Source: Myxococcota bacterium (GTDB lineage Bacteria; Myxococcota_A; UBA796; JAFGLY01). Taken from it: a DNA stretch of 64,000 nucleotides. The DNA lies in NCBI GenBank assembly GCA_024276675.1, contig JAJRWT010000017.1, forward strand, positions 1 through 64,000, read 5' to 3'. Of the stretch, positions 56,101 to 64,000 are shown piece after piece. The translations under genes were made by a program, and so were the position numbers. Numbering within the stretch: the stretch's first letter is position 1; every line of letters begins with the position of its first letter. A model generated the notes under the pieces. It did not search any database. It saw only the letters and a program-made list of their open reading frames with translations, and was not told where the DNA came from.

Positions 56101-57071
56101 TGAGCGGTATACTCAAGTACCTGGTTGGAATCGAGACTCCCCAGACCCTGGTCTTCGGGATAACGGGCAGGCAAGGCCGAAGCCGGAGCCGCCTGATGAA
56201 AAAGATGGGCACAAGGATCCTCGCAGGGGTCACCCCTGGGAAAGGAGGGCAGGAAGTCGACGGCGTGCCCGTTTTCAACTCTGCCTTCGAAGCTCGTGAG
56301 GCATTTCCCGAGTTGAATTGTGCGGTCACATATGTACCAGCGGGAGCCATAAGGAAGGCTGCGCTGGAAGCCATGGATGCCGGGCTCAAGTTCCTCGTGT
56401 TGACGGCCGATGGTGTGCCGACCCACGACGCCGCCGCACTCAAGGAGCACTCGGTCAAGACCGGGTGCAAGTTCCTGGGTCCCAACACAGTGGGCATGCT
56501 GGATACCGATGGCTACCTTTTCGGTCTCATAGGCGGGAGCGCCACCTGGGCAAAAAAGAACTACCTGCCAGGTAGTGTAGGAGTCATCTCGCGTTCCGGG
56601 GGGCTTTCCCAGTTGCTGGGGGCCTTCCACTGCCGCAGAAATCTCCCCGGCCCACGGGAAGATGGCACATTCGGCCCTCTCTGGGGCGAGGACTACCCCG
56701 GTATCACCTCGGTTATGTGTACTGGTGGCGATCCCATCCCCGGTGTCACCATGTTGGACGCGGCGCTGGCCTTCCAGGCAGATCCTCGCACCAAGGTCAT
56801 CGTGGCCTATGGAGAAACCGGCACCACACAGGAAAACGACCTGGCAAGGGAAATCGTTGCCGGACGCATCAACAAACCGATGATCGTGTTCCTGGGTGGA
56901 TTGTTCACCAAGGCAGGAGTCGCACAGAGTCACGCTGGCGCCATGATACGCAACGTCGAGGAGTCATACGAGGCCAAGCGCAAGGCCTTGGAGGACGCCG
57001 GTGTAATCGTCGTGGAACGACCGGACGCCGTGTTCGCCCAAACCGCCAAGGCGCTGGGGCTGCACGCCTGA
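56100..57071 (+). CDS. Citryl-CoA synthetase/ATP-citrate-lyase-like alpha-type subunit
   Basis: 323-aa SucD-type subunit. The Rossmann-like CoA domain has FGITGRQGRSRSRLMKKMG, and PGSVGVISRSGGLSQLL shows the SRSGG form seen in ATP-citrate lyase and CcsB rather than the SRSGT of ordinary SucD. GGDPIPGVTMLDAALAFQAD, GETGTTQENDLAREIVAGRINKP and the phosphohistidine segment SHAGAMI follow. An extra insert near residues 180-195 (CRRNLPGPREDGTFGPLWGED) is not in ordinary SucD. ATG 56100 shares a base with the upstream TGA. Together with 54610-56100 it is a candidate citryl-CoA synthetase. It ends in TGA. Confidence 0.78.
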   Translation: MSGILKYLVGIETPQTLVFGITGRQGRSRSRLMKKMGTRILAGVTPGKGGQEVDGVPVFNSAFEAREAFPELNCAVTYVPAGAIRKAALEAMDAGLKFLVLTADGVPTHDAAALKEHSVKTGCKFLGPNTVGMLDTDGYLFGLIGGSATWAKKNYLPGSVGVISRSGGLSQLLGAFHCRRNLPGPREDGTFGPLWGEDYPGITSVMCTGGDPIPGVTMLDAALAFQADPRTKVIVAYGETGTTQENDLAREIVAGRINKPMIVFLGGLFTKAGVAQSHAGAMIRNVEESYEAKRKALEDAGVIVVERPDAVFAQTAKALGLHA

Positions 57072-57077
57072 TGAGTA

Positions 57078-57107
57078 GATCCACCGGGTGGATATGCCCG
57101 GTGGATC
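57078..57107. terminator. Hairpin between convergent operons
   Basis: An 11-bp perfect stem (gatccaccggg / cccggtggatc) with an eight-base loop lies exactly between the two convergent stop codons (57071 and 57111). It has no U-tract, so it would act in both directions as a barrier or transcript 3' end. Confidence 0.6.
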
Positions 57108-57110
57108 ACG

Positions 57111-58976
57111 CTACAGGTCGAATTCCACCAGGCAGGTGCTGCCTTCGTAGGTGGTCTTGGTGGGAAGTCCGGACTTCTGGAAGACCTTGAGCATCTGCCT
57201 GTTCTGGCGAAGCACCTCTGCGAAGAAACCCTCGATGCCCCGTTCCCTTGCGTAGCGAATCAGGGCCTGGAGTATCCAGGTTCCGATACCAAGGTTCTGG
57301 TATTCATCTGCGGTGATGAATGCCACTTCGGCCCTGTTGCTCTCGGGATACCGGAGGTATTGGCCCATGGCCACCATTTCTTCGCCTTCGGTGCTGTCTC
57401 CCAGTAGGCCGATGAGGGTCATGGTTTCGTGGTAGTCCACGTTTACGAAATGCTGTATCCGGTTGTGATGCATGGTCTGCATCTTGCCGTGGAAACGGTA
57501 GTAGATGCTGCGTTCCTCCAATCCGTAGACGAATGCCTGCACCATGCGTTCATCGCTGGGTTTCACGGGACGGAAGGACACCTTGAGACCATTCCGGAAG
57601 TCGGCGGCAACCTCCATGTGATCGGGATAGACGGTCGAGTTGGGGGGTGGGAGGAGCTGGTCCTGGTGGACGTACCTGTGCTCCTTGGCAGCGGCCATCA
57701 GCTCGTTCCTGAAGCGTGGATGGGCGATATTTATGAGCGCGATGGCACGCTCCCTGATGGGTCTGCCCTGGAGTAGAGCCGAACCCCATTCTGTGATGAC
57801 GTAACAGGCGTCGGCCCTGTTGGAGATGACGCCCGCGCCGGGATCCAGGAACATCTTGATGTTGGAGTTCGTTCCGTCGGGGCTGGTGGACGGCAGAGCC
57901 ACGATGAACTTGCCCCGGCGGGAAGCCGCCGCACCTCGCATGAAGTCCGCACGGCCTCCGAAACCGCCATAGTAGTTGATGCCCGTCGATTCGTCTGCAA
58001 CCTGCCCCGTCAGGTCCACCTGGGCCACCCTGGTGATGGCAACCATGCGCTCGTTCATGGCGATCCTGGCGGGGTCGTTGACCTCGGCCACGGAGCGGAT
58101 CTCCACCTGGGGGTTGTTGTCTACGAAATCGTAGAGTTTTCGGCTGCCGAAACACCTGCAGGCGACGCTTTTTCCGTTGTAGAGGCCCTTCCTGGTGTTT
58201 GTTGCTACTCCGGCAAGCATCATGTCCATCATGAAGTCCGAGAAATGCTCGCTGTGGATGCCGATGTCCTTACGGTCCTCCTGGATGAGGCGACGGGCGA
58301 TGGCTGCGGAGATGGCGTTGTACCCCAGGCGAAGCGTGGCGCCGTTTTCGATGTGCCTGGTACACCTGATGGCAATTTTTTCCGAGATTTCATCAATCTC
58401 CGGGACTGTGGTTTCAGGGAGCGGAGTGTCGGCCAGGACGAATGCGTCCACCTCGCTCACATGGACGAGAGTGTTGCCGTAAGTCCATGGCATGTGAGGA
58501 TTCACCTGGGCGATTCGGTAGTGAGCGTGTTCGAAGGCGTGCTTGGTAATCCCCACGGTTATTCCCATGCTGCAGTAGCCATGGATGTTCGGCGGCGTGA
58601 GTTGGAAAAGGACCACGTCTATTGGGATCCGCCTGGAAGCGAAGAGTTCGGGAACTTGCGAGGTTCTCACCGGAGTGTAGTCGGCTCTTCCCTGCTGGAC
58701 CGCTTCCTGGATGGAGGGGCCAATATGGAAGGTGTGATGCCTGAAGCTGGACTGGTAGCTCTGGTGGGCGGAGGGCAGTACTCCCAGTGTGCGGCCCTGT
58801 ATGATTTCTATGTCGGAAAAACGCTTGGCCATTCCCGTCATGGCGTCGATGAGTACCTGTGGCCTTCCACAACCGGAACCGACGAACACCCTGCTGCCGG
58901 ATCTGATCTTGCCAATGGCCATGGCGGCGGAGACCTGTCTTTCCTTGTAGGTATGTTCCCACCTGTATTTGAACAT
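57111..58976 (-). CDS. Acetyl-CoA hydrolase/CoA-transferase family protein fused to GNAT domain
   Basis: 621 aa from ATG 58976 (GGAG eight bases upstream). The N-terminal CoA-transferase/hydrolase domain (about 1-460) has MAIGKIRSGSRVFVGSGCGRP and GINYYGGFGGRADFMRG, typical of the family that hydrolyses or transfers acetyl-CoA. The C-terminal GNAT domain (about 470-621) has TADEYQNLGIGTWILQALIRYARERG, with the acetyl-CoA-binding QNLGIG loop. This two-domain arrangement is known in several delta-type bacteria. The frame is open further upstream but overlaps the response regulator. It ends in TAG. Confidence 0.9.
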   Translation of the reverse strand: MFKYRWEHTYKERQVSAAMAIGKIRSGSRVFVGSGCGRPQVLIDAMTGMAKRFSDIEIIQGRTLGVLPSAHQSYQSSFRHHTFHIGPSIQEAVQQGRADYTPVRTSQVPELFASRRIPIDVVLFQLTPPNIHGYCSMGITVGITKHAFEHAHYRIAQVNPHMPWTYGNTLVHVSEVDAFVLADTPLPETTVPEIDEISEKIAIRCTRHIENGATLRLGYNAISAAIARRLIQEDRKDIGIHSEHFSDFMMDMMLAGVATNTRKGLYNGKSVACRCFGSRKLYDFVDNNPQVEIRSVAEVNDPARIAMNERMVAITRVAQVDLTGQVADESTGINYYGGFGGRADFMRGAAASRRGKFIVALPSTSPDGTNSNIKMFLDPGAGVISNRADACYVITEWGSALLQGRPIRERAIALINIAHPRFRNELMAAAKEHRYVHQDQLLPPPNSTVYPDHMEVAADFRNGLKVSFRPVKPSDERMVQAFVYGLEERSIYYRFHGKMQTMHHNRIQHFVNVDYHETMTLIGLLGDSTEGEEMVAMGQYLRYPESNRAEVAFITADEYQNLGIGTWILQALIRYARERGIEGFFAEVLRQNRQMLKVFQKSGLPTKTTYEGSTCLVEFDL

Positions 58977-59125
58977 CAGGGCTGCTCCACGGGTTCGTGT
59001 GGGGAATCGTGAAAAGTTGAATTGGTCTGAAGGTTCCGTATTCCCTGTAGCTCCTGGCCCGGCCCGTCTTGCACCTGGGGTCGAACCCGTTGCAGAGTTG
59101 GAGGACATGCGCCTCCATGCGTGAG

Positions 59126-59509
59126 TCAGCTCCCTGCACTCTCCCGGGAGAGAGTCTTTGCAATGAGATCCAGGAGGTCCGAGGGGTCGATGGGCTTCGG
59201 CAGGAAATGGTCGGCGCCAGCCGCCATGCCTTTTCTTCGGTCCTCGTCGCCGCTCTTGGCCGTGAGCATGATGATGGGAGTGGAGTGATAGTGCTCCAGA
59301 TCCCTCAAGCGCCGGCAAACCTCGAAACCCTGCATCCCAGGCATGATGATATCGGTAATTACCAGGTCGAAATCAGTTTCCTGGGCTTGCACCAGGCCAT
59401 CACGACCCCTGGAGGAGGTCACCACCTCGTAACCTTCGGTGGAGATGAGTTCTCCCAGGGCCAGCAAGATGAGTTCGTCGTCGTCTATCAGGAGGATGCG
59501 TCGTTGCAT
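59126..59509 (-). CDS. Response regulator receiver protein
   Basis: 127-aa stand-alone receiver domain. Acidic residues are at LLIDDDELI and the phospho-acceptor Asp is in LVITDIIMPGMQGFE; later ITMLTAKSGD-type Thr and a conserved Lys in FLPKPIDPSDL are visible. No output domain is attached. Its ATG overlaps the 3' end of the sensor kinase by 22 bp, so the two form a cognate pair. It ends in TGA. Confidence 0.92.
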   Translation of the reverse strand: MQRRILLIDDDELILLALGELISTEGYEVVTSSRGRDGLVQAQETDFDLVITDIIMPGMQGFEVCRRLRDLEHYHSTPIIMLTAKSGDEDRRKGMAAGADHFLPKPIDPSDLLDLIAKTLSRESAGS

Positions 59510-61044
59510 GTGCTTGGTGTCTCCCCATGGGCTTGTTGCCGGTCCATGACTGTGGGAAGGAGAATTCGGAAGGTCGCACCGCCGTTTTCGTTGTCTTCTA
59601 CTTCGATACGACCACCATGTTCTTCTATGATTCCGTATGAGATGGCCAATCCCAGCCCTGTACCCTTGCCAACTTCCTTGGTAGTGAAGAAGGGTTCGAA
59701 GATCTTGTCCCTGATCTCGGCAGGAATGCCAGGCCCAGTGTCGGAGATGGCCACCACCACAGCCTGGCGGTTCTGGAGTTGGGCCAGGTGGGACTTGATA
59801 CCCAGCACGCGGATTTCTCTGCCGTCCATGGCGTCCCGGGCGTTGCCGATGATGTCGAGGAAGACCTGTTCCAGGTGATTGGGGTCTCCCTTGATGGAGG
59901 GAAGTTCTTCAGACAGGTCCGTGAGTATCTCCATCTGCATGTTCAGTAGTTGCTGCCCCGTGATGAGAAGCGCGTTTCGCAGGGGCTCATTCACATCCAT
60001 CTCTTTCAGCTCCATCACCTCCTGGCGGGAGAATTCCCGTAAGTGGTTGACGATTCTGGCGATGCGCTGGTTGCACCTGGAGAGCACTTCGAGCCGCCTG
60101 CCTTCGGCGTTGTCGTTGTTGTCCAGCTTTTTTTGCATGAGGTGGATGATGGTGGAGGATGCCATGAGAGGGTTGTTGATCTCGTGGGCTACTCCGGAAA
60201 CCAGGTCACCCAGGGCACGGAGCTTCATGGTTTGAACCAGCTTTGCCTGGGCCGCCTTGAGATCGGCCTCCAACTTCTTCCTGGCGGTCAGGTCGGAGAA
60301 GTGGCCCAGTGTTCCCATCTCGTTTCCATCGGCGTCTCGCAGGATCGATGCCGATGTTCGAATGGGGATGTTGCGGTCCTTTCCGATGATTTCCATCTCC
60401 AGATAGGAGAAATGCCCCTTTTCCCGCAAAAGAGACATGATGTCGCGGGCCCTGGCCATGCCGCCCTCGTAGTAGCGCCATATCTCGTTCCCAAGCATTT
60501 CTTCTCGGCCCAGGCCCAGCATTTCTTCAAAACCACGGTTTACGAAAGTGATCCTGCCGTGCCTGTCGGTGGTGACTATTCCATCAACGGTGCTCTCTAC
60601 CAGGCTGCGGTACTTTTCCCGGGACACCTGCAGTTCTTCGGTGCGCTCACCTATGAGTTTTTCAAGGTTTTCGGTCTTGTCGCGGATTTGCCTTGCCATG
60701 AGGTTGAAGGCGAGAGCAAGTTCTCCGATTTCGTCGCCGGTATCGACGTTGACTTCGTATCGGAGATCTCCGGATGCCATCCTGGCAGCAGCCCTGGTTA
60801 TTTGCTCCAGTGGTCTGGCCAGAAAGCGGTTCATGGCCAGGGTCAGGGTGATGGCCAGAACAATGCTCACCATGAATGAGAGCCCCGTGTAGAATTCCAC
60901 GTGGACCAGTGATGAGTTGTGGCTTTGTTGCAGGCCGGATTGGGAGAGAAGCGCGATGGCCTGTACCGCCAACAGCGGCAGGAGTACCATGATGAAGGTC
61001 ATGGCGAGCTTGGTTCTGATCCTCAGATCTCGAAAGCGTATCAT
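59488..61044 (-). CDS. Sensor histidine kinase with HAMP and PAS domains
   Basis: 518 aa. One or two N-terminal transmembrane helices (about 12-30 and 45-65) are followed by HAMP (about 68-120), PAS (about 140-260; STVDGIVTTDRHGRITFVNRGF), HisKA with GVAHEINNPL (His about residue 287), and HATPase_c with N box IGNARDAM, G1 ISDTGPGIP and G2 GKGTGLGLAIS. It is followed by its response regulator (overlap). It likely senses an envelope or metabolic cue tied to the neighbouring deacetylase and acetate genes (inference). ATG overlaps the upstream TGA (ATGA). It ends in TGA. Confidence 0.93.
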   Translation of the reverse strand: MIRFRDLRIRTKLAMTFIMVLLPLLAVQAIALLSQSGLQQSHNSSLVHVEFYTGLSFMVSIVLAITLTLAMNRFLARPLEQITRAAARMASGDLRYEVNVDTGDEIGELALAFNLMARQIRDKTENLEKLIGERTEELQVSREKYRSLVESTVDGIVTTDRHGRITFVNRGFEEMLGLGREEMLGNEIWRYYEGGMARARDIMSLLREKGHFSYLEMEIIGKDRNIPIRTSASILRDADGNEMGTLGHFSDLTARKKLEADLKAAQAKLVQTMKLRALGDLVSGVAHEINNPLMASSTIIHLMQKKLDNNDNAEGRRLEVLSRCNQRIARIVNHLREFSRQEVMELKEMDVNEPLRNALLITGQQLLNMQMEILTDLSEELPSIKGDPNHLEQVFLDIIGNARDAMDGREIRVLGIKSHLAQLQNRQAVVVAISDTGPGIPAEIRDKIFEPFFTTKEVGKGTGLGLAISYGIIEEHGGRIEVEDNENGGATFRILLPTVMDRQQAHGETPSTCNDASS

Positions 61045-62174
61045 GCCTTTCTGGCCCCCAGAACGGGAAAGCTGTGCTCATGGTGAAAGGAAACAAGCCG
61101 TTCCACCTGTGCCATGGCCCGTTCCTTGGCCGGGCCCGCCGTCCGGATTTGGGGATCCCACAAGCCACCCATCTCACCGCCGAACATCATTCCTCCCACT
61201 GCCCCTGCGTAGGTGTCTTCTGGTTCCTGCTCTGACATGGCTGCCCATGCCAGGGTCCAGCAGCGGGTGGTCCTGAAAACGTCGTATCCCCCGCCCCCCA
61301 ACGCAACGAGGTGTGGCGAGAAGGCGCAGATTTCCTTCACCAGTTTGAAGTAGCCGTTGTTGGTAAGACGAAGGTGGGTGAGTGGGTCTGATATCATGGT
61401 ATCCGCACCGATTTCAGCAATCACCAGGTCCGGCGCGAATGCTTCGATGAGCGGAGGAACGAGTTGACGGAAGGCGGAAAGATAGACTTCATCATCGGAA
61501 TTCTCCAACATGGGAATGTTGACGTTGAAGCCTGTGCCCCTGCCTGTACCCAGCTCTGTTTCGAAGCCGGACCAGGGGTAGAGGGTCTTGCCGCTTTCGT
61601 GGAGAGAAATGACGAGTACGCGGTCGTCTTCGTAGAAGGCGTGTTGGATACCGTTGCAATGGTGTGCGTCGATGTCGATGAAAGCGACGCGACGCCCCTG
61701 GGCCGCCTGGGCGGCCAGAGCCACTCCGGCGTCGTTGAGGTAGCAGAAGCCCTCGGCGTGATCGGGATAGGCGTGGTGGAACCCCCCCACAAGGTTGAAG
61801 GCTCGTCCGACCTGGCCGCCCATCACCAGTTCCACACCCAACATCGTGGCGCCGGTGGACAGCAGGGAAAACTCGAACACACCAGGTAGCGCGGGGCATT
61901 CCTCTGTTCCCAGGCCGCGCTCCAACATGGGAAGGTCGAAGCGACCAGAACTCACCTCCTTCAGTGCCTTCAGGTAATTCTGCCGGTGGAATGACTCCAG
62001 GGTGGAGGGTTCGACGGGGTCTGGTTCCGGCCGTATCAACCCGGGCCCATAGAGCAGACCATAGCGGGTACATTGTTCCTTTGTGTTCCGTGCCCGTATC
62101 GGCTTGAACGGATGATCATCACCGTAGTCGAAATTGGCGAGTTTGTCCGAGAATAGAAAAGCAGCGCTGGTCAT
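61041..62174 (-). CDS. Histone deacetylase superfamily (AcuC/APAH-like) protein
   Basis: 377-aa Zn-dependent deacetylase-fold enzyme. Conserved segments are HHAYPDHAEGFCYLNDAGVA (catalytic His-His), FIDIDAHHCNGIQHAFYED (Zn ligands Asp/His), ISLHESGKTLYPWSG, IAEIGADTMISDPLTHL (Zn Asp) and LGGGGYD. In AcuC-type members it deacetylates acyl-CoA synthetases or other lysines, which fits the acetyl-CoA genes alongside. ATG 62174 overlaps the upstream TGA (ATGA). It ends in TGA overlapping the kinase ATG. Confidence 0.9.
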   Translation of the reverse strand: MTSAAFLFSDKLANFDYGDDHPFKPIRARNTKEQCTRYGLLYGPGLIRPEPDPVEPSTLESFHRQNYLKALKEVSSGRFDLPMLERGLGTEECPALPGVFEFSLLSTGATMLGVELVMGGQVGRAFNLVGGFHHAYPDHAEGFCYLNDAGVALAAQAAQGRRVAFIDIDAHHCNGIQHAFYEDDRVLVISLHESGKTLYPWSGFETELGTGRGTGFNVNIPMLENSDDEVYLSAFRQLVPPLIEAFAPDLVIAEIGADTMISDPLTHLRLTNNGYFKLVKEICAFSPHLVALGGGGYDVFRTTRCWTLAWAAMSEQEPEDTYAGAVGGMMFGGEMGGLWDPQIRTAGPAKERAMAQVERLVSFHHEHSFPVLGARKA

Positions 62175-63016
62175 GCCATGGTACCTCGGCTCCTGGCATT
62201 CTCGTGGTCCTGCCAACGGAGTTCCTCCAACAATTTTACAATGTTTCTTCTCCCGGAACGGAACGGGACTGGTACTGATATCGCCTTGCCGGCCTTCATT
62301 TGAAGTATCGGCTTGTGGTCTTCGAGTCTTGCGAGGGCAGGATCGTCAAGCTGCAAGACCTGCCAACGGCTGGAATTGCCGAGGATGGATGGAGTTCTTC
62401 GGAGTAGACGATGGCTTGTGACGTAGATGGTCTGCCTGCCCAGAACCAAGTGGGAACAGAGCAGACCCATAAGGCCTAGGGCCAGAAGCAGAAAGGCAAA
62501 CCCATTGCCGTCCAGGAGTGTAGACAGGAGCAGCAGTGAGAAACTGAACAAGGCCGTTCCCCAGTGGCCGTACCATGGAGCTGAAAGAACCATTCGGAGC
62601 TTCTCGGGAGGTACCAGAGCCAATGCCTGTGCAGCATCGTGCATGTCTTGGACGCACGTTTGTTCTTCTTTCCGTTTCAATGTTGTTCGGATTTCATCCA
62701 GGTGCTGCTGGATGGCTCTATGGCGGGGGTTCCGTAATGTGTTTGCGGACCTGCTGCCCCGGGTGGGCCCAGGAGTCGCAATTGAAGTAATGGCGGTGTG
62801 GACGCGGGCCCTGGAATCGCCTTCCCGGTACAGGATGATTTGAAGGACAGACAGGCTGATGCCCAGGATGGATGTGCCCACCAGCGCGAGGACGAACGCG
62901 GTTTGTTGGGCCATGTCCAGCAGGATGGCCATTGCCAGCAGGGAAAGTGAGACCAAGATGCCCGCCAGGGCGAGCCCTCTGGCGAGAGATTGCGGTTCCG
63001 GGACTCGTTGTGGCAT
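62171..63016 (-). CDS. Membrane protein with PH-like (bPH2/YdbS-type) domain
   Basis: 281 aa from ATG 63016 (GAGGT upstream). Two helices at about 17-60, a charged cytosolic loop (about 70-125), two more helices (about 150-185), then a PH-like segment: GRQTIYVTSHRLLRRTPSILG and VPVPFRSGRRNIVKLLEEL. It is translationally coupled with the deacetylase gene. Function is unknown; a longer frame to 63304 lacks a start site. It ends in TGA. Confidence 0.68.
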   Translation of the reverse strand: MPQRVPEPQSLARGLALAGILVSLSLLAMAILLDMAQQTAFVLALVGTSILGISLSVLQIILYREGDSRARVHTAITSIATPGPTRGSRSANTLRNPRHRAIQQHLDEIRTTLKRKEEQTCVQDMHDAAQALALVPPEKLRMVLSAPWYGHWGTALFSFSLLLLSTLLDGNGFAFLLLALGLMGLLCSHLVLGRQTIYVTSHRLLRRTPSILGNSSRWQVLQLDDPALARLEDHKPILQMKAGKAISVPVPFRSGRRNIVKLLEELRWQDHENARSRGTMA

Positions 63017-63027
63017 GGATATTGACC

Positions 63028-63213
63028 TCAAAACCGGTAGATCCTTATGCCCAGACGCCGCTTGTTTTCTATGGCCTTGGCATTTTGACGCAGGATCTCG
63101 TCGTCTGGCAATCGGTGCAGGTACACTGAGAAGCCTATGAAGAAAAGGAACATGAAGAGCCACGCTCCCAGGCTTGTCAACAGGAATGGTGGGATGCTGG
63201 TGAAAGACATCAT
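63028..63213 (-). CDS. Small membrane protein, putative symporter accessory
   Basis: 61 aa. One hydrophobic helix (about 7-32; LLTSLGAWLFMFLFFIGFSVYL) is followed by a charged cytosolic tail (DDEILRQNAKAIENKRRLG). Its ATG overlaps the TGA of the symporter (ATGA). Small partners that follow an SSS-family transporter are known (DUF485 in acetate permease pairs), but this one has a different sequence. It ends in TGA. Confidence 0.72.
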   Translation of the reverse strand: MMSFTSIPPFLLTSLGAWLFMFLFFIGFSVYLHRLPDDEILRQNAKAIENKRRLGIRIYRF

Positions 63214-64000
63214 CTCCTCGCATACAGTGGGGGAGGCGTGCTGCTGGTGTCGGGGGTCCATTTGCGCAGCATGCTGATGGCCAGGAAGACGGGCACTGCC
63301 ACAAGCACGGTCACCACCGAAACGTGCAGGTTGAACAGGTATGGTTTGTAGTCGATGGGAATATCGAACTGGTAGAGGGTGGCTGCCACGAAACCTACGA
63401 TGATGGACCAGAAGGCTGCGTCGGGGTGGGCGCGCCGGTAGTAGATCCCGAAGAACACGCAGACCAGGGTCACGGCACGAAGCGTATAGACGAAGTAGGC
63501 CTGCTTGAGGAGTTCAGGTACCGTGAGTGCGCCAAGGGTGGCTACTGCTCCAACGATGATCACGCTGTATCTGGTCCAGCGCAGAACGGTGGCGTCGTCG
63601 GCATGTGGGCGCCACCATCGTTGCATGAGGTCCTTGGCCAGGATGCTGGCCGCTGCAAAGAGTATGGAGTCAGCGGTGGAGATGATGGCTGCAACGATCG
63701 CCAGTGCTCCCATGGCTCCGATCAACGGGGGGATGGATGTGAGTGTGGAGATGAGCGCCAGCTTCGGTTCGTCGGTGAGTTGTGCTGTCTTGGCATAGAT
63801 GCCCATGGTCCCGGTCCAGACGGACAGAGGGATGATGAGAAACGCCGCCAGGATGGGCGCAAGTCGAGCTATTTTCCAGTTTTTTGCGCCGAAGGCATAG
63901 TTCACCGTTGCCTGGGCGGCCGGCACCGCCAGAATGCCCCCGACGAAAAAGCCCACCACGGTCATGGGGGAGAGGCTGAAGGGGCTGAACCAGAAGGCGG
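63210..64000 (-). CDS. Sodium:solute symporter (SSS family), partial
   Basis: C-terminal about 263 residues of an SSS/PutP-type transporter; the 5' part lies outside the window and the frame stays open to base 64000. It has multiple transmembrane helices, with the conserved ISTADSILFAAASILAKDL segment of the Na+-coupled core and late helices VVGFVAATLYQF-like and VVTVLVAVPVFLAI. The solute cannot be read off, though the operon (deacetylase, acetyl-CoA hydrolase) suggests a carboxylate such as acetate. It ends in TGA. Confidence 0.88.
   Translation of the reverse strand, partial: AFWFSPFSLSPMTVVGFFVGGILAVPAAQATVNYAFGAKNWKIARLAPILAAFLIIPLSVWTGTMGIYAKTAQLTDEPKLALISTLTSIPPLIGAMGALAIVAAIISTADSILFAAASILAKDLMQRWWRPHADDATVLRWTRYSVIIVGAVATLGALTVPELLKQAYFVYTLRAVTLVCVFFGIYYRRAHPDAAFWSIIVGFVAATLYQFDIPIDYKPYLFNLHVSVVTVLVAVPVFLAISMLRKWTPDTSSTPPPLYARR

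Noticed and set aside
58977..59318. Longer N-terminus for the acetyl-CoA hydrolase
   Set aside because: It would overlap the response regulator and adds low-complexity residues; ATG 58976 has a proper ribosome site and the family's usual start.

Overview
The window comes from a Gram-negative, deltaproteobacteria-like organism with mid-to-high-50s % GC by eye. It resembles Myxococcota, Bdellovibrionota or Desulfobacterota. The evidence is a tolQ-tolR-tolA-like-tolB cluster and a tamB-tamA pair (outer membrane), a Ser/Thr kinase fused to an AAA ATPase and TPRs, a MopE-type metal-binding-repeat protein, a TatT-like lipoprotein, and an acetyl-CoA hydrolase fused to a GNAT domain. Ferredoxin-dependent 2-oxoacid oxidoreductase and rubrerythrin point to anaerobic or microaerobic metabolism. 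The species cannot be named from sequence reading alone.

Layout. 1-5.1 kb: two tRNA-Leu, one tRNA-Ala, a DnaK homologue, a TatT-like lipoprotein, rpsU and rsmD. 5.1-11.3 kb: a repeat-rich accessory region with two families of small elements with terminal inverted repeats (about 165 bp and 249 bp), one inserted inside the other, around a membrane protein, a MopE-like protein, a Nudix hydrolase and a lipoprotein. 11.3-15.6 kb: the kinase-ATPase-TPR protein and an HD hydrolase. 15.7-26.5 kb: membrane protein, tamB, tamA, membrane protein. 26.8-29.8 kb: rubrerythrin and an XRE-NACHT-HEAT protein. 29.8-36.2 kb (minus strand): tol cluster, Ppx/GppA and a peroxiredoxin-rhodanese. 36.6-42.6 kb: metallo-beta-lactamase-fold protein and two more polytopic membrane proteins. 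43.1-57.1 kb: a 12-frame plus-strand operon of citrate and 2-oxoglutarate enzymes. 57.1-64 kb (minus strand): a tightly coupled run of symporter, small membrane protein, PH-like protein, class I/II deacetylase-type hydrolase, sensor kinase, response regulator and acetyl-CoA hydrolase.

How the genes work together. The operon holds 2-oxoglutarate:ferredoxin oxidoreductase (korAB), NADP-type isocitrate dehydrogenase, two aconitase/LeuCD-type hydratases, a citryl-CoA-lyase-type protein, and two subunits resembling citryl-CoA synthetase/ATP-citrate lyase. Together these could carry succinyl-CoA + 2 CO2 to acetyl-CoA + oxaloacetate, the carboxylating arm of the reductive TCA cycle with two-step citrate cleavage, or run oxidatively in reverse. 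ADP-forming acetyl-CoA synthetase and acetyl-CoA hydrolase connect this to acetate.

Most unusual observation. Four otherwise intact conserved proteins are each interrupted by exactly one in-frame TAA: the kinase, LeuC/LeuD, the citryl-CoA-lyase-type protein, and a membrane/propeller/beta-sandwich protein. In each case the missing part of the domain continues in the same frame. All 43 other gene ends I could check use TAG (19) or TGA (24); none uses TAA. The one gene that might end in TAA (peroxiredoxin-rhodanese) reaches TGA 14 codons later. At the LeuC site the paralogue in this window has Glu. This suggests UAA is a sense codon, probably Glu, in this organism, with UAG and UGA kept as stops. 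It is an inference from sequence; proteomics, a genome-wide scan, release-factor motifs and a UUA-anticodon tRNA would decide it.
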